64,000 nucleotides of DNA, taken from NCBI GenBank assembly GCA_902761635.1, contig CACWLG010000002.1, forward strand, positions 62,001 to 126,000, in the 5' to 3' direction. Of the stretch, positions 35,572 through 44,731 are shown one piece after another; position 1 is the stretch's first letter, and every line of letters begins with the position of its first letter. Both the position numbers and the translations under genes were made by a program. The notes under the pieces were generated by a model that was not told the DNA's origin, ran no database searches, and saw only the letters and a list, made by a program, of their open reading frames with translations. The DNA is from Oscillospiraceae bacterium. GTDB lineage: Bacteria > Bacillota > Clostridia > Oscillospirales > Oscillospiraceae.

Positions 35572-36960
35572 ATGGAGGACAAGAACATCCGCATGGCCCG
35601 CACGATCGCTGAGGCGGTGGCGGGTGAGGGCGGCCGCAGCTACTATGTGGGCGGCTACGTACGGGACCGGCTGCTCGGCCTGGACAACAAGGATATTGAT
35701 ATCGAGGTGCACGGGATTCCCCTTGAAACCCTGGAACGGATTCTGGACAGCCTCGGCGAGCGCCTGAGCATGGGGGCAAGCTTCGGCATCATGGGCCTCA
35801 GACACTATGACCTGGATATCGCCATGCCGCGCTCCGAGACGGCGACAGGTCGCGGACACAAGGACTTTGCAGTGCTCGTCGATCCCTTCCTCGGCCCCGA
35901 GAAGGCCGCGCGGCGGCGGGACTTCACGATGAATGCCCTGATGGAGGATGTGCTGACGGGGGAGATCCTGGACTTTTTCGGCGGACGGGAGGACATGCAG
36001 CGCGGTATCCTCCGCCATGTGGACGAGAGCAGCTTCGGCGAGGACCCGCTTCGTGTGCTGCGGGCGGCGCAGTTTGCCGCGCGCTTCGGCCTCAGCGTGG
36101 CCGAGCAGACGCGCGCCCTCTCGGCGAAAATGGACCTTGCGGCCCTGCCGGGAGAGCGCGTCATGGGAGAGCTGGAAAAGGCGCTTTTGAAGGCGGAAAC
36201 GCCCTCGGTCTTTTTTGAGGTGCTGCGGCAGATGGGACAGCTTTCCCTGTGGTTTCCAGAGCTGGAGGCGCTGATCGGCCTGCGGCAGAACCCCGCCTTT
36301 CACCCGGAGGGCGACGTCTGGCGACACAGCCTTCAGGTGCTGGATGAGGCGGCAGCGCGCCGCGAGAAAGCAAAAAGGCCAATATGGTTCCTTCTCGCTG
36401 CCCTCTGCCACGATTTGGGCAAGGCAGCGGCAACAGAGGAGCACGACGGCGTTCTGCATGCTTACAACCATGAGAAGCTGGGCCTTCCGCTGGTGCAGAC
36501 CTTCCTGCGGCGTCTGACGAGGGAGACAGGACTGACGGAATATGTGCTGAACATGACGGATCTGCACATGCGCCCGAATATTCTGGCGGGCGGCGACGTC
36601 GGCGTGAAGAGCTATATGAAGATGTTTGATCTCTCCGTCTGCCCGGAGGATCTGCTCCTGCTGGCCGAGGCGGATCGTATGGGCTGCCGGGGGCCGGAGG
36701 AGGACAGGGAAGCGCTGCGGCGCGCCTATGCTCCGACACGGAAACGCCTGCAGGAGATGCTTGCCCTCTATGAGGCGCGGATGAGAGAGCCGTACCTCAT
36801 GGGCCGGGATCTGATCGAGGCGGGCTTCGCCCCGGGGCCGCAGTTTGCCGAGGTGCTGCGTGAGACCCGCAAGCTGCGCCTTGCGGGCAGGCCGAAGGCC
36901 GAGCAGATGAAGTATGCCCTCGCGATCCTGCGAAAGACAAAGGACGAAGCAGAAGCATAA
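35572..36960 (+). CDS. cca: CCA-adding enzyme / poly(A) polymerase family with HD domain
   Basis: 462 residues. Class II nucleotidyltransferase head: YYVGGYVRDRLLGLDNKDID with metal-binding Asp pair, RRDFTMNALMEDVLTGEILD and FGEDPLRVLRAAQFAARFG. A metal-dependent HD region follows (VWRHSLQVLDEAA, LAALCHDLGKAAATEEHDG). tRNA CCA repair is the usual job, though the HD extension is also seen in relatives acting on 2',3'-cyclic phosphates. GGGAGAGGC before ATG 35572. The gene sits between two hairpins. Confidence 0.88.
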   Translation: MEDKNIRMARTIAEAVAGEGGRSYYVGGYVRDRLLGLDNKDIDIEVHGIPLETLERILDSLGERLSMGASFGIMGLRHYDLDIAMPRSETATGRGHKDFAVLVDPFLGPEKAARRRDFTMNALMEDVLTGEILDFFGGREDMQRGILRHVDESSFGEDPLRVLRAAQFAARFGLSVAEQTRALSAKMDLAALPGERVMGELEKALLKAETPSVFFEVLRQMGQLSLWFPELEALIGLRQNPAFHPEGDVWRHSLQVLDEAAARREKAKRPIWFLLAALCHDLGKAAATEEHDGVLHAYNHEKLGLPLVQTFLRRLTRETGLTEYVLNMTDLHMRPNILAGGDVGVKSYMKMFDLSVCPEDLLLLAEADRMGCRGPEEDREALRRAYAPTRKRLQEMLALYEARMREPYLMGRDLIEAGFAPGPQFAEVLRETRKLRLAGRPKAEQMKYALAILRKTKDEAEA

Positions 36961-36966
36961 TAAACC

Positions 36967-37000
36967 TTACAGGGGCCGATCCAAAGATCGGCCCCTGTAA
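36967..37000. terminator. Bidirectional terminator hairpin
   Basis: TTACAGGGGCCGATC is perfectly inverted with loop caaa. It lies between convergent genes; the T-runs are short. Confidence 0.78.
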
Positions 37001-37002
37001 GA

Positions 37003-38619
37003 TTATACGCCTGCGCTGTAGACGCAGCGGCCTCCCAGATAGGTGGCGAGGATGGGGATGCTGTGGATTTGCGTGGGCTCAGTCTCGAAGGGATCGGCCC
37101 CGAGGATCACAAAGTCTGCCAGATATCCTTCCGCAATGCGGCCCTTGACGGTCTCCTCAAAGCTTGCCTCTGCACTGCGGATCGTGAAGCTGTCAAGGGC
37201 CTCCTGCACGGTGAAAGCCTCCTCCGGCAGATAGGGGCCGGTGCCGTCCAGCGAGCAGCGGGTCACAGCGCACTCGATGCCCTCCATCACATCCGGCAGC
37301 TCCACCGGGCAATCGGAACCGTTGGAGACGGAGACGCCCTCTCTGAGCAGAGTCTTCCAGTTATAGCTGCTTGCGGCGAGCTCCGGCGGCAACAGCTTTG
37401 TGACAATGTGATTGTCGTAATCGAGGAAGATGGACTGGGCGTAGACATGCATGCCGAGCGCGGCAATGCGCCGAAGCTGATCGGGCCAGGAGACCTGACA
37501 GTGAACCACGCCGTGGCGGTGGTCGACCCGCGGCATCTCCCGCAGGGCCAGGTCCACCGCATTCAGGACCTGATCCAGGCAGGCGTCCCCGATGGCGTGA
37601 ATGGCGATCTGCATGCCGTTTCGGTGGGCGTAGGAGACCATAGCGTTCATGTGCGCGTCAGAGAAGAGATTGAAGCCGCAGCTGTCGCCGCCGGGGTAGG
37701 GGGTGCTCAGATGAGCGGTGCGGCTGCCGAGAGCGCCGTCACCCAGCATCTTCAAGGGGCCGATGCGGAAGAGCTCCGTGCCGGCGCCGGTCACGTTCCC
37801 GGCCTCCACAAAGCGCCGCAGTTCAGCAAGCTCGGTGAAGTTACTCTGCTCATACACACGCACGGTCAGCTCACCGCTCTCCTCCAGCTCCCGATATGCC
37901 GCGTTGACGGTTTCAAAGGGAATGGCACGGAAGACGCAGTAGTCGTCTGTCTGGGAGCTTGTGATGCCGTATCGGTTCAGGTTGGCACAGGCCAGGCGGA
38001 TCATCTGCTTGAGCGCCTCCTTGTCCGGCAGGGGCAGCACGCCGTACAAGAGCTCCATGGCGTTATCGTAGAGGCGGCCGTCCGGCTGCCCGTCCGCGAT
38101 CCCAATGCTGCCGCCCTCGGGGGAGGGGGTGTCCGCCGTGATGCCGGCGAGTGCCAGCACCCGGCTGTTGACCACACAGCAGTGGCCGCAGGCACGGGTG
38201 ATCATAATGGGTACGTCCGCGGAGACGGCGTCCAGGTCCCAGCGGTCCGGCATGCGGGACACGTCGGTGAAGTAGTCCTGGTTCCAGCCCCGGCCGGTGA
38301 GCCATTGCCCTTCCCGGGGCGGGTGCGCGGCGAGAAAGCCGCGCAGGTAATCGAGCATGCCCGCAAGGCTCCCGGTGAGCGGCGCAAGCTGAGCCGCTGC
38401 CAGGGCCTGGCCGAAGTTCAAAAGATGCATGTGGGAGTCGTTGAAGCCAGCGCAGACAAAGCAGCCCTGCAGATCGGTCAGACTGTCGCCCTCCCGGGCG
38501 GAGGCGAGGAGAGTCTCATCGTCTCCGACCAGGATAAAGCGTCCGTTTTCCACGGCGAAGGCGCTGCAGATCGGCAGCGCGCCGGTATAGACCCGGCCAT
38601 GATAGAAGATGCTTCTCAT
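37003..38619 (-). CDS. YtcJ-like amidohydrolase
   Basis: 538 residues, a usual length for the amidohydrolase 3 group. Metal-site motifs: CAGFNDSHMHLLNFG, GRGWNQDYF, KMLGDGALGSRTAHL (metal-bridging Lys region), AIHAIGDACLDQVLNA, RHGVVHCQ, and SNGSDCPVE with the final Asp. Members of the group hydrolyse N-acyl amino acids, amides or cyclic amides; the substrate here is not known. It overlaps the end of the lysine-riboswitch transporter gene by four bases and so shares its control. A lysine-derived amide substrate is an inference from that. Confidence 0.86.
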   Translation of the reverse strand: MRSIFYHGRVYTGALPICSAFAVENGRFILVGDDETLLASAREGDSLTDLQGCFVCAGFNDSHMHLLNFGQALAAAQLAPLTGSLAGMLDYLRGFLAAHPPREGQWLTGRGWNQDYFTDVSRMPDRWDLDAVSADVPIMITRACGHCCVVNSRVLALAGITADTPSPEGGSIGIADGQPDGRLYDNAMELLYGVLPLPDKEALKQMIRLACANLNRYGITSSQTDDYCVFRAIPFETVNAAYRELEESGELTVRVYEQSNFTELAELRRFVEAGNVTGAGTELFRIGPLKMLGDGALGSRTAHLSTPYPGGDSCGFNLFSDAHMNAMVSYAHRNGMQIAIHAIGDACLDQVLNAVDLALREMPRVDHRHGVVHCQVSWPDQLRRIAALGMHVYAQSIFLDYDNHIVTKLLPPELAASSYNWKTLLREGVSVSNGSDCPVELPDVMEGIECAVTRCSLDGTGPYLPEEAFTVQEALDSFTIRSAEASFEETVKGRIAEGYLADFVILGADPFETEPTQIHSIPILATYLGGRCVYSAGV

Positions 38620-40112
38620 AATACTGCTGCGTCCACCTCGTCCTCATAGAAAAGCTCCATGCTCTCGTCCACCTTGCCGATGCCAAGGTAACGGGCCTTG
38701 TAATCTCGCAGCAGGCGGAAGTAGTCGCCGGAAAGGATCAGGATGACAGCCACGTTGACAAAGGTCGGGATGGCGGAGGTGATGTCCACCACGGTCCAGA
38801 TGAAGCCCTGGTTGTTGGTCCTGACGAGGTAAATGGTCCAGAGCAGGCCGGGCAGTGCGCGGCAGGCGTAGAAGATCTTCATGAGGACCTTCTTCCAGGT
38901 GGTGTCGTCCTGGCCGAGATGCTCAAGGATCGCGAGGTAGTAGGTGAACCAGCCGCCGGAGGTGGTCACGGTGAAGATGATCATGACGATCGCCAGCAGA
39001 TAGGCGCCGATGCGGCCGAAGCCCTGGGCAAAGGAGGTCAGGGCCAGGGTGCCGCCGGTGGTGCCGTCGGTCCAGGCACCGCTGAGGATGACGGACAAAG
39101 CGGTGATGGAGCAGATGATAAAGGTGTCGAAGAAGACCTCGAAGGAGCCCCAGAGACCCTGCTCCACCGGGTGGACGGTCTTGGCGGAGGAGTGGATCAT
39201 GGGAGAGGTGCCCCAGCCGGCCTCGTTGGAGTACACGGCGCGGGCCATCCCGATGCGGACCATCTGGCTCACCGCGCACCCGGCGAAGCCGCCGACGGCA
39301 GCCGTGCCGGTGAAGGCATTGGAGAAAATGGAACCGATGGCAGCGGGGACGCGAGTGATGTTCACCAGGATCATCACAATGCCCATGAGGATGTAGATCA
39401 CGCTCATGATCGGAACGAGACGGGAGAAGATATTGGCAACGCCGCGGGTGCCGCCGCTGGTGATGAGGTAGGCCAGCACCGTCACGCCGACGCCGACCAG
39501 GATGATGCCGTCAACGGTGAAGCTGCCCAGGTGCACCTCCGTCAGGTTCAGCGCGCCGGCCACCACCTGCGAGGCAGTCAGCGTGGAGGAGGTCACGAAG
39601 AAGGTGGAGAAGATGCCGATGGCGAAGATGATGCCGGGGATCAGCCACAGCCTGCCCCAGTGCCGCTTCTCGCCGAGGCCCAGCTCCATGTAGTAGGTGG
39701 GGCCGCCATAGGTGTCGCCGTTAACCTTGTGCCGACGATAGTAGAGGCCCAGCGTGACCTCCACCTGCTTGAGGATCATGCCGAGTGCTGCCGTGGCCCA
39801 CATCCAGAACACGGCGCCGGGGCCGCCGGCGGCTACGGCTGTAGCCACACCGGCGATGTTGCCGAAGCCGACCGTACCGCCGACGGCGGTGGCAATGGCC
39901 TGGAACGGGGTCAGCATGCCTTCGCGGTCACTGCTGTCCGCGCTCGAATTGCGGTGAAACAGGGTGCCGACCGTGTGCTGCCAGATGCGGCCGAAGTAGC
40001 GGAACTGGAAGAAGCCGGAGCGAATGGTGAAGTACAGTCCGGTGACTACCATCAGGACGATCAGGGGCAGACCCCACAGAACGCCGTCGAGCCAGTTGAG
40101 AAAATTGATCAT
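38616..40112 (-). CDS. AGCS-family amino acid/sodium symporter under lysine riboswitch
   Basis: 498 residues, about 11 spans. Family signatures: LTPFQAIATAVGGTVGFGNI, GGPGAVFWMWATAALGMILK and YSNEAGWGTSPMIHSS. Usual AGCS members carry alanine or glycine, but the mRNA leader is a lysine-sensing riboswitch, so lysine or a lysine derivative is the likely cargo. ATG 40112 is chosen because AGAGGG precedes it; this ribosome site is locked in a 15-bp hairpin. The amidohydrolase gene follows with an overlap. Confidence 0.92.
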   Translation of the reverse strand: MINFLNWLDGVLWGLPLIVLMVVTGLYFTIRSGFFQFRYFGRIWQHTVGTLFHRNSSADSSDREGMLTPFQAIATAVGGTVGFGNIAGVATAVAAGGPGAVFWMWATAALGMILKQVEVTLGLYYRRHKVNGDTYGGPTYYMELGLGEKRHWGRLWLIPGIIFAIGIFSTFFVTSSTLTASQVVAGALNLTEVHLGSFTVDGIILVGVGVTVLAYLITSGGTRGVANIFSRLVPIMSVIYILMGIVMILVNITRVPAAIGSIFSNAFTGTAAVGGFAGCAVSQMVRIGMARAVYSNEAGWGTSPMIHSSAKTVHPVEQGLWGSFEVFFDTFIICSITALSVILSGAWTDGTTGGTLALTSFAQGFGRIGAYLLAIVMIIFTVTTSGGWFTYYLAILEHLGQDDTTWKKVLMKIFYACRALPGLLWTIYLVRTNNQGFIWTVVDITSAIPTFVNVAVILILSGDYFRLLRDYKARYLGIGKVDESMELFYEDEVDAAVL

Positions 40113-40158
40113 AAAAACACATCCCTCTCTTGTATTGATCAGCACAAGAGAGGGATGT
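40113..40158 (-). promoter_or_regulatory. Hairpin that hides the ribosome site of the lysine-controlled transporter
   Basis: ACATCCCTCTCTTGT (40119-40133) and ACAAGAGAGGGATGT (40144-40158) are a perfect 15-bp inverted repeat. On the minus strand the downstream arm contains the AGAGGG ribosome site and is followed by GTTTTT and then the ATG, so it can act as a translation block and possibly as a terminator. Confidence 0.8.
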
Positions 40159-40178
40159 CGCTTTCGGGCAGATGTAAA

Positions 40179-40392
40179 GGGCAGTGGTCGGAACCACTGC
40201 CCTCAAAAAACCCTTTGAGTCAATAGCTCCTCTACATCTTACATGCAGGAGTCTGCAGCCTGTTCGACTGCATCCCAACTCATGATCTCTGTGCGTGAAA
40301 TCATGGTTTCGGCGAAGATTCCTTTCTCCCTGTCCTCAGTCGACCGCACGGTCTCGGACAGAAGTACTGATAAGCTTCGCGCCTCTATTGCT
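40179..40392 (-). promoter_or_regulatory. Lysine riboswitch (L box)
   Basis: On the minus strand the leader has the conserved L-box pieces in order: AATAGAGGCGCGAAG, TATCAGTACTT, GGGAGAAAGGAATCTTCGCC with GCCGAA, TTGGGATGCAGTCGAACAGG, and GTAGAGGAGCTATTG. A second stem (GGGCAGTGGT at 40179-40188 against ACCACTGCCC at 40193-40202) and the ribosome-site hairpin at 40119-40158 form the expression platform. High lysine should switch the genes off. Confidence 0.92.
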
Positions 40393-40407
40393 GATTAAGT
40401 TGGCTGC

Positions 40408-40436
40408 ATTATACGGTCGAAGCGGCGCTTTGTCAA
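40408..40436 (-). promoter_or_regulatory. Promoter of the lysine riboswitch transcript
   Basis: Minus-strand TTGACA (40431-40436), 17 bases, TATAAT (40408-40413): full consensus. Confidence 0.93.
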
Positions 40437-40531
40437 TCCGGTTTTTGCGATTTTGGATTATTATACAATTCTTTCTGGCATTTCAAAAAACAATTTGGAA
40501 GCTGTGAACAGCAGGGGAGCGGCTTGCGCTG

Positions 40532-41527
40532 TCAGCCCTCCACACGATGCAGGGTGGAGAGGATACGGTCGGCCTGCCTGACAGCGACCTCGCCGTCGAG
40601 CCAGAACGATATCTCCATCAAATCGCTGCCGTTTTCAAAGAGATAGTTGGCGACCGAATACATCTGGCCCTCATCTTCCTCGTAAGAAACGTAGGACGCC
40701 AGGAGAATGTCGTTGACCGTCCGGTATTCCACACGCTCGGCCTCGTAAAGCCGGGCTTCCCCGATCGCGTATTCCTCCAGCGTGTGGCCTTCTCTGTCCC
40801 ACTGGTACACATCGAAATCGAGCGGACTGCTATCGCTGTAATAGTAGCCGACCGCGCTTGCCTCGATATCCTCCTCGGTCAGTTCCCCGGCCTTGTAGCC
40901 GACGGGAACCGACAGGAAGAACGGCGAGCTGCCGAGCCGCAGCTCATAGCTTTCCACCGCAGACAGGGTTTTGAGAATCGCTGTCGCCTCCTGCTCGGCA
41001 TTTTCACCGTCGAGCCAGAACACGATCTCGATACACTCGCTGCCCTCCTCCATCAGCGCCGCCATCACATCGTACTCGATCCCGTCATAAACCTCCCGGG
41101 ACTTGTAGGTTCCGACTTCAATGCCGTTGATTTTCCGCACGCGCACACTGCCGCCGTTAAAGTCAGCGGCGGTTTTTTCCAGGTATTCCTCAAAATTCAA
41201 TTCCGGGTGAGGTCTGGGGAACTGGTAGATGTCGAAATCCAATTTGGAGTTGGGGCTGAAGAAATAGGCGACCTGATTGGCCTGCACCTCCTCAATGGTG
41301 ACCTCGCCGTTGCGATAGGAGTGCGGCACGCTGATGGCATAGCTGGAGGAGCCCAGCTGAAGCTGCATGCGCTCGTCCTCGGCAGCTGCCTGCGGTGCGT
41401 CAGCAACCGCCGTCTGCGCCGCGGGAGCGGCTTCTTCATCCGCAAAGACACTCCCGCCAAAGCACAGAGCCGCGAGCATAAGAAGCAGGCAAAGCAGCCC
41501 GAGGCCGGTGTTCAGCATTTTTTTCAT
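40532..41527 (-). CDS. Secreted protein with two copies of one domain
   Basis: 331 residues. Signal peptide to about residue 29 (GLLCLLLMLAALCFGGSVFA), then an Ala/Glu-rich linker. Residues about 57-190 and 195-330 are related: LGSSSYAISVPHSYRNGE versus LGSSPFFLSVPVGYKAGE, LDFDIYQFPR versus LDFDVYQWDR, EIVFWLDGE versus EISFWLDGE. The domain is not one I recognise. AAGGATGAG before ATG 41527. It is 54 bases downstream of the MscS-type gene in the same transcript and may be its extracellular partner. Confidence 0.75.
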   Translation of the reverse strand: MKKMLNTGLGLLCLLLMLAALCFGGSVFADEEAAPAAQTAVADAPQAAAEDERMQLQLGSSSYAISVPHSYRNGEVTIEEVQANQVAYFFSPNSKLDFDIYQFPRPHPELNFEEYLEKTAADFNGGSVRVRKINGIEVGTYKSREVYDGIEYDVMAALMEEGSECIEIVFWLDGENAEQEATAILKTLSAVESYELRLGSSPFFLSVPVGYKAGELTEEDIEASAVGYYYSDSSPLDFDVYQWDREGHTLEEYAIGEARLYEAERVEYRTVNDILLASYVSYEEDEGQMYSVANYLFENGSDLMEISFWLDGEVAVRQADRILSTLHRVEG

Positions 41528-41580
41528 TTTATCTCATCCTTTTCTTGTGCGTCGTTCAGGTTGTGTGAGCAGGCCTGCCG

Positions 41581-44472
41581 TTACAGGGGAAGTTGATCTC
41601 CGCCGATCGGCTTGATGTCGTTTTCCGAGAGGATCTTATAGCTGAGCGATATGGACTTGAGCCGAACCACTTCCCAATCTCTGACATCGCAGAACGAGGC
41701 AAACAACAGCTCATACTGGCCCCACCGGATCTTGTTTATTCCAAGACATACGGGGCCCTGGAGCAGCTTGTCGCCGAGCTCTTCCCGGAAGCGGCTGCCG
41801 CTGCCCACAATCAGAGACTTAGCCTTCTCCGCGTCCACATACTGCGGCAGACCGATCGTCCATTTGGCCTGTGTGGTTTCGCGGCTGAGATTGTAGAAGC
41901 CGACCATGTTGGAGTTGCTGATGACCTTTGAACGGTTATCATAGCTGGCCCGTGTTGTGCGCAGGCCAATATGCTCTACTTTTCCCAGAAATCCGTCGAT
42001 TTCAATGTACTCTCCGATGCGTACCTGATCCTCCATAATCAGAAAGACGCCGCTGACAAGATCGCTGACGATGCTCTGCGATCCATAGCCTATGATCAGG
42101 GAAACAACACCGGCGGATGTAAGGATCACACTCGTGTTCACGCCCAGCTCATGGAGCGAATAAATCACGACGACAACCGTCAAAAGGAATTGGAAAATGC
42201 TGATAACCAGATCGCTGAAGGTTTCGGCGCGTGAGTCCATTTTGGAAGACAGCGTCTTCATAATCGACTTCAGGATCCGTATGCTGATGGCCAGGAACAG
42301 GACGCTCAGAAGAATGGTTGTAAACGAGAAAATGCTGGGCTCCCGCTGCCACTGGTGAGAGAACAGATAATCGGCCATCGGGTGCGGAGAGAAGAGCGCA
42401 TCACCAAAGTAAAAGATGACCAGCAGCGTACACAGAGACCACACCAGATCCGAGCTGTGCTTTCTTACCTCCAGGCGAAGCTCCTGCTCTGCGGGGGACG
42501 GGAGCTCCTTATCCCGCGAGAACGCCCGGATCAGGGAGAACCGGGAGGGCGCTTTCGCAGTCTCCTTTTCTGCCGGTGTGCCATCGTACGGATAGATGCA
42601 CGTGGCACAGAAAATCAGAAACGTGCAGAAAAGGATTTCCGGAATGATTACACGAAGGTCGTTCTTGATGGGCTCCGTGAAAACCTCAGGCTGTTCGGCG
42701 CTGATGAGGATGTGATTGTCATCCGTCATGGTGTTCAGGTAGTAGGAATAACCGCTGATGGTCTGCAAGCCGCAGTAGCGGTTCATCAGCACGGTTTGAG
42801 GCAGGGTGTTCGCGATGGGCCGCGTAGCCTGGGAGGTCTCGGTGGCCCAGAGAAGTGTCTCGGGCGTCGAGGTATAGGTATGCATTTTCGCATAGGTTTC
42901 GGTGTTGATCCTGAGAAGCGCGGTATTGATGTCCGCCTGCTCTTTCATGGCAACCAGGCTGTCGTCCGGCAAGGTGACGTAAATCAGGCCGGGTTTATGG
43001 AACATGCGGCGCGACGCCGCGTAGAATCCGCTCTTGTCCGGTAATTCTCCCATCATGCCGGTGTCCGCCTGCCGGAGAAGATTCCAGAGAATGTATTCCT
43101 CGTCTTCCGGGTTTTCACTGATCTTATACCCGACGTATAAGTCCGTTGACATGGTGGAGATGCCGTCGGCGTCATAGATCGTCACGCTGCTCAGATTCAT
43201 GCGCTGCGCAAGGTCCATGAGGACCTCCTGCGTGAAGTCTGTCCCCATATAATCGGCAAACATGTCGATCATATAGATATGGCCCATGAGGACCTGCTTG
43301 TACAAGGACTCCATCTTCGCCCATTCCTCGTCATTGAGCTCCAGCTCTTTGACAAAGGCGCTGAGCTTTTTCTCCATCCTGACATTATGGTTGATGTAGT
43401 TCGTCAGAAGGGGAAGATAGGAGGTAAACAGCAGGGCGGCCAGTATGCCCGTCAGAAGCAGCGGCTGGATCTGCCGCATCATGGGAAGATGGATACAGTG
43501 CTTCTTCCCGAACCGCAGGCACGCTTTCGGCTCCAGCATGGCCAGGACTTTTTTCCGGAGGCTCCGCGAACGAAACCAGATAAAGGAAAAGATGATAATG
43601 ATCAGGAGATGGATCGGGGTTGTTTTATCCAGCGTGTCATTGAAAACGGTACTGAACGGTACATATACGAATACCGAATAGCGATCCAGCAGCCGGCTCT
43701 TCATAAAATAGACGCCGGAGAGCAGACCGCGTCCCCGGAGAAAGCCCGCCTGGATGCCGTCCGTCGCCTTGCTGTTGAGCTCCTCGTTATAGATGATCCG
43801 GCTTTCATCCAGAAAATTGTACGGAGTCTCGGAGGACGAGATCAGAATCTCACCCGTAGTGTTCTCAACAATGTACAGAGCGCTCGGAACAGCATCCGCA
43901 ATACGCAGAAAGTCCACGCTGTAAATGTTGGGGTATTCTGTCCACTTGATGAACAACCATCCATCCTTCAGACGGGTCGCATTATAGACCAACTCACCCT
44001 CAGACAGCATTCCGAGCGTTTTGAGCATGCGCGTCTGGCTCTTGTTCAGGGAAAACGGCTCGGCCTTTTCTGTGGTGATGACATCGCCCTCGTCGGGGAA
44101 GTAGTAGAGATCGTCGGCCTCCCAGTTGTATTTGCAGGCTTCGAGTGTCTCCACGGATACCCCGAGATAGTCGAAAAACGGCTGCGTCAGCTCCGCGTAC
44201 ATGACGGTTTCCCCGTCCCTGAGCTTTACAAAGGCATCTCCCAGACTGCCCTCAAAGGTGATGAGGCTTCGCAGCGAGTACATGGAGCTGCGCAGAGACG
44301 CATAAGCGGAATCCCGTTCGATCGCATACTGCTTATAAGTGAAAAAGCCCATGCTCAGTACAAGGGTCAGGATCAGCAGGATGGCAAAGAATCTGGAGAA
44401 AGCCTTTTCCCGCCGGGTCGTTTTTCCGGACTCCTGTGCTTCGGGGGTCGCGGCAGCATTTTTTCTCTTCAT
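41581..44472 (-). CDS. MscS-family mechanosensitive channel with two large extracytoplasmic sensor regions
   Basis: 963 residues. A span near 27-47 is followed by about 240 outside residues, spans near 285 and 340, a second outside region of about 270 residues (with DLAQRMNLSSVTIYDADGI, cache-like), more spans, and finally the MscS core from about 770 to 950: SVILTSAGVVSLIIGYGSQS (pore helix), DLVSGVFLIMEDQVRIGEYI and HIGLRTTRASYDNRSKVISN. Ordinary MscS proteins have about 280-350 residues. The outside regions suggest gating or control by a ligand as well as tension. First gene of a two-gene operon. Confidence 0.88.
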   Translation of the reverse strand: MKRKNAAATPEAQESGKTTRREKAFSRFFAILLILTLVLSMGFFTYKQYAIERDSAYASLRSSMYSLRSLITFEGSLGDAFVKLRDGETVMYAELTQPFFDYLGVSVETLEACKYNWEADDLYYFPDEGDVITTEKAEPFSLNKSQTRMLKTLGMLSEGELVYNATRLKDGWLFIKWTEYPNIYSVDFLRIADAVPSALYIVENTTGEILISSSETPYNFLDESRIIYNEELNSKATDGIQAGFLRGRGLLSGVYFMKSRLLDRYSVFVYVPFSTVFNDTLDKTTPIHLLIIIIFSFIWFRSRSLRKKVLAMLEPKACLRFGKKHCIHLPMMRQIQPLLLTGILAALLFTSYLPLLTNYINHNVRMEKKLSAFVKELELNDEEWAKMESLYKQVLMGHIYMIDMFADYMGTDFTQEVLMDLAQRMNLSSVTIYDADGISTMSTDLYVGYKISENPEDEEYILWNLLRQADTGMMGELPDKSGFYAASRRMFHKPGLIYVTLPDDSLVAMKEQADINTALLRINTETYAKMHTYTSTPETLLWATETSQATRPIANTLPQTVLMNRYCGLQTISGYSYYLNTMTDDNHILISAEQPEVFTEPIKNDLRVIIPEILFCTFLIFCATCIYPYDGTPAEKETAKAPSRFSLIRAFSRDKELPSPAEQELRLEVRKHSSDLVWSLCTLLVIFYFGDALFSPHPMADYLFSHQWQREPSIFSFTTILLSVLFLAISIRILKSIMKTLSSKMDSRAETFSDLVISIFQFLLTVVVVIYSLHELGVNTSVILTSAGVVSLIIGYGSQSIVSDLVSGVFLIMEDQVRIGEYIEIDGFLGKVEHIGLRTTRASYDNRSKVISNSNMVGFYNLSRETTQAKWTIGLPQYVDAEKAKSLIVGSGSRFREELGDKLLQGPVCLGINKIRWGQYELLFASFCDVRDWEVVRLKSISLSYKILSENDIKPIGGDQLPL

Positions 44473-44522
44473 GTCTGTTTGTATCCTTGTAAAAAATGGC
44501 TATTCTGGGATCAATTGTTCAC

Positions 44523-44551
44523 AGTATACATGATTATGTGGTATATTTCAA
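44523..44551 (-). promoter_or_regulatory. Promoter of the MscS operon
   Basis: Minus-strand TTGAAA (44546-44551), 17 bases, TATACT (44523-44528). Confidence 0.72.
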
Positions 44552-44681
44552 GCATATTCCATCAAAAGGGCGCTGTTCGTGTTTCAGCAGATTGGATCTT
44601 GAAAAAACGGAAGCAATTGGAAGAGCTGATCTCGGTGAAGCGTACATAATCGTCTTCGCTGCCGCATTCTTCCGCACGTGA

Positions 44682-44731
44682 AAAACGGACCGAAGCCGGC
44701 ACATGTTTCATGTGCGGCTCCGGCCCGTTTT
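44682..44731 (-). terminator. Intrinsic terminator of the YczE-like gene
   Basis: A long stem (CCGGAGCCGCACATG against CATGTGCCGGCTTCGG on the minus strand) is followed by TCCGTTTTTC. Confidence 0.88.
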
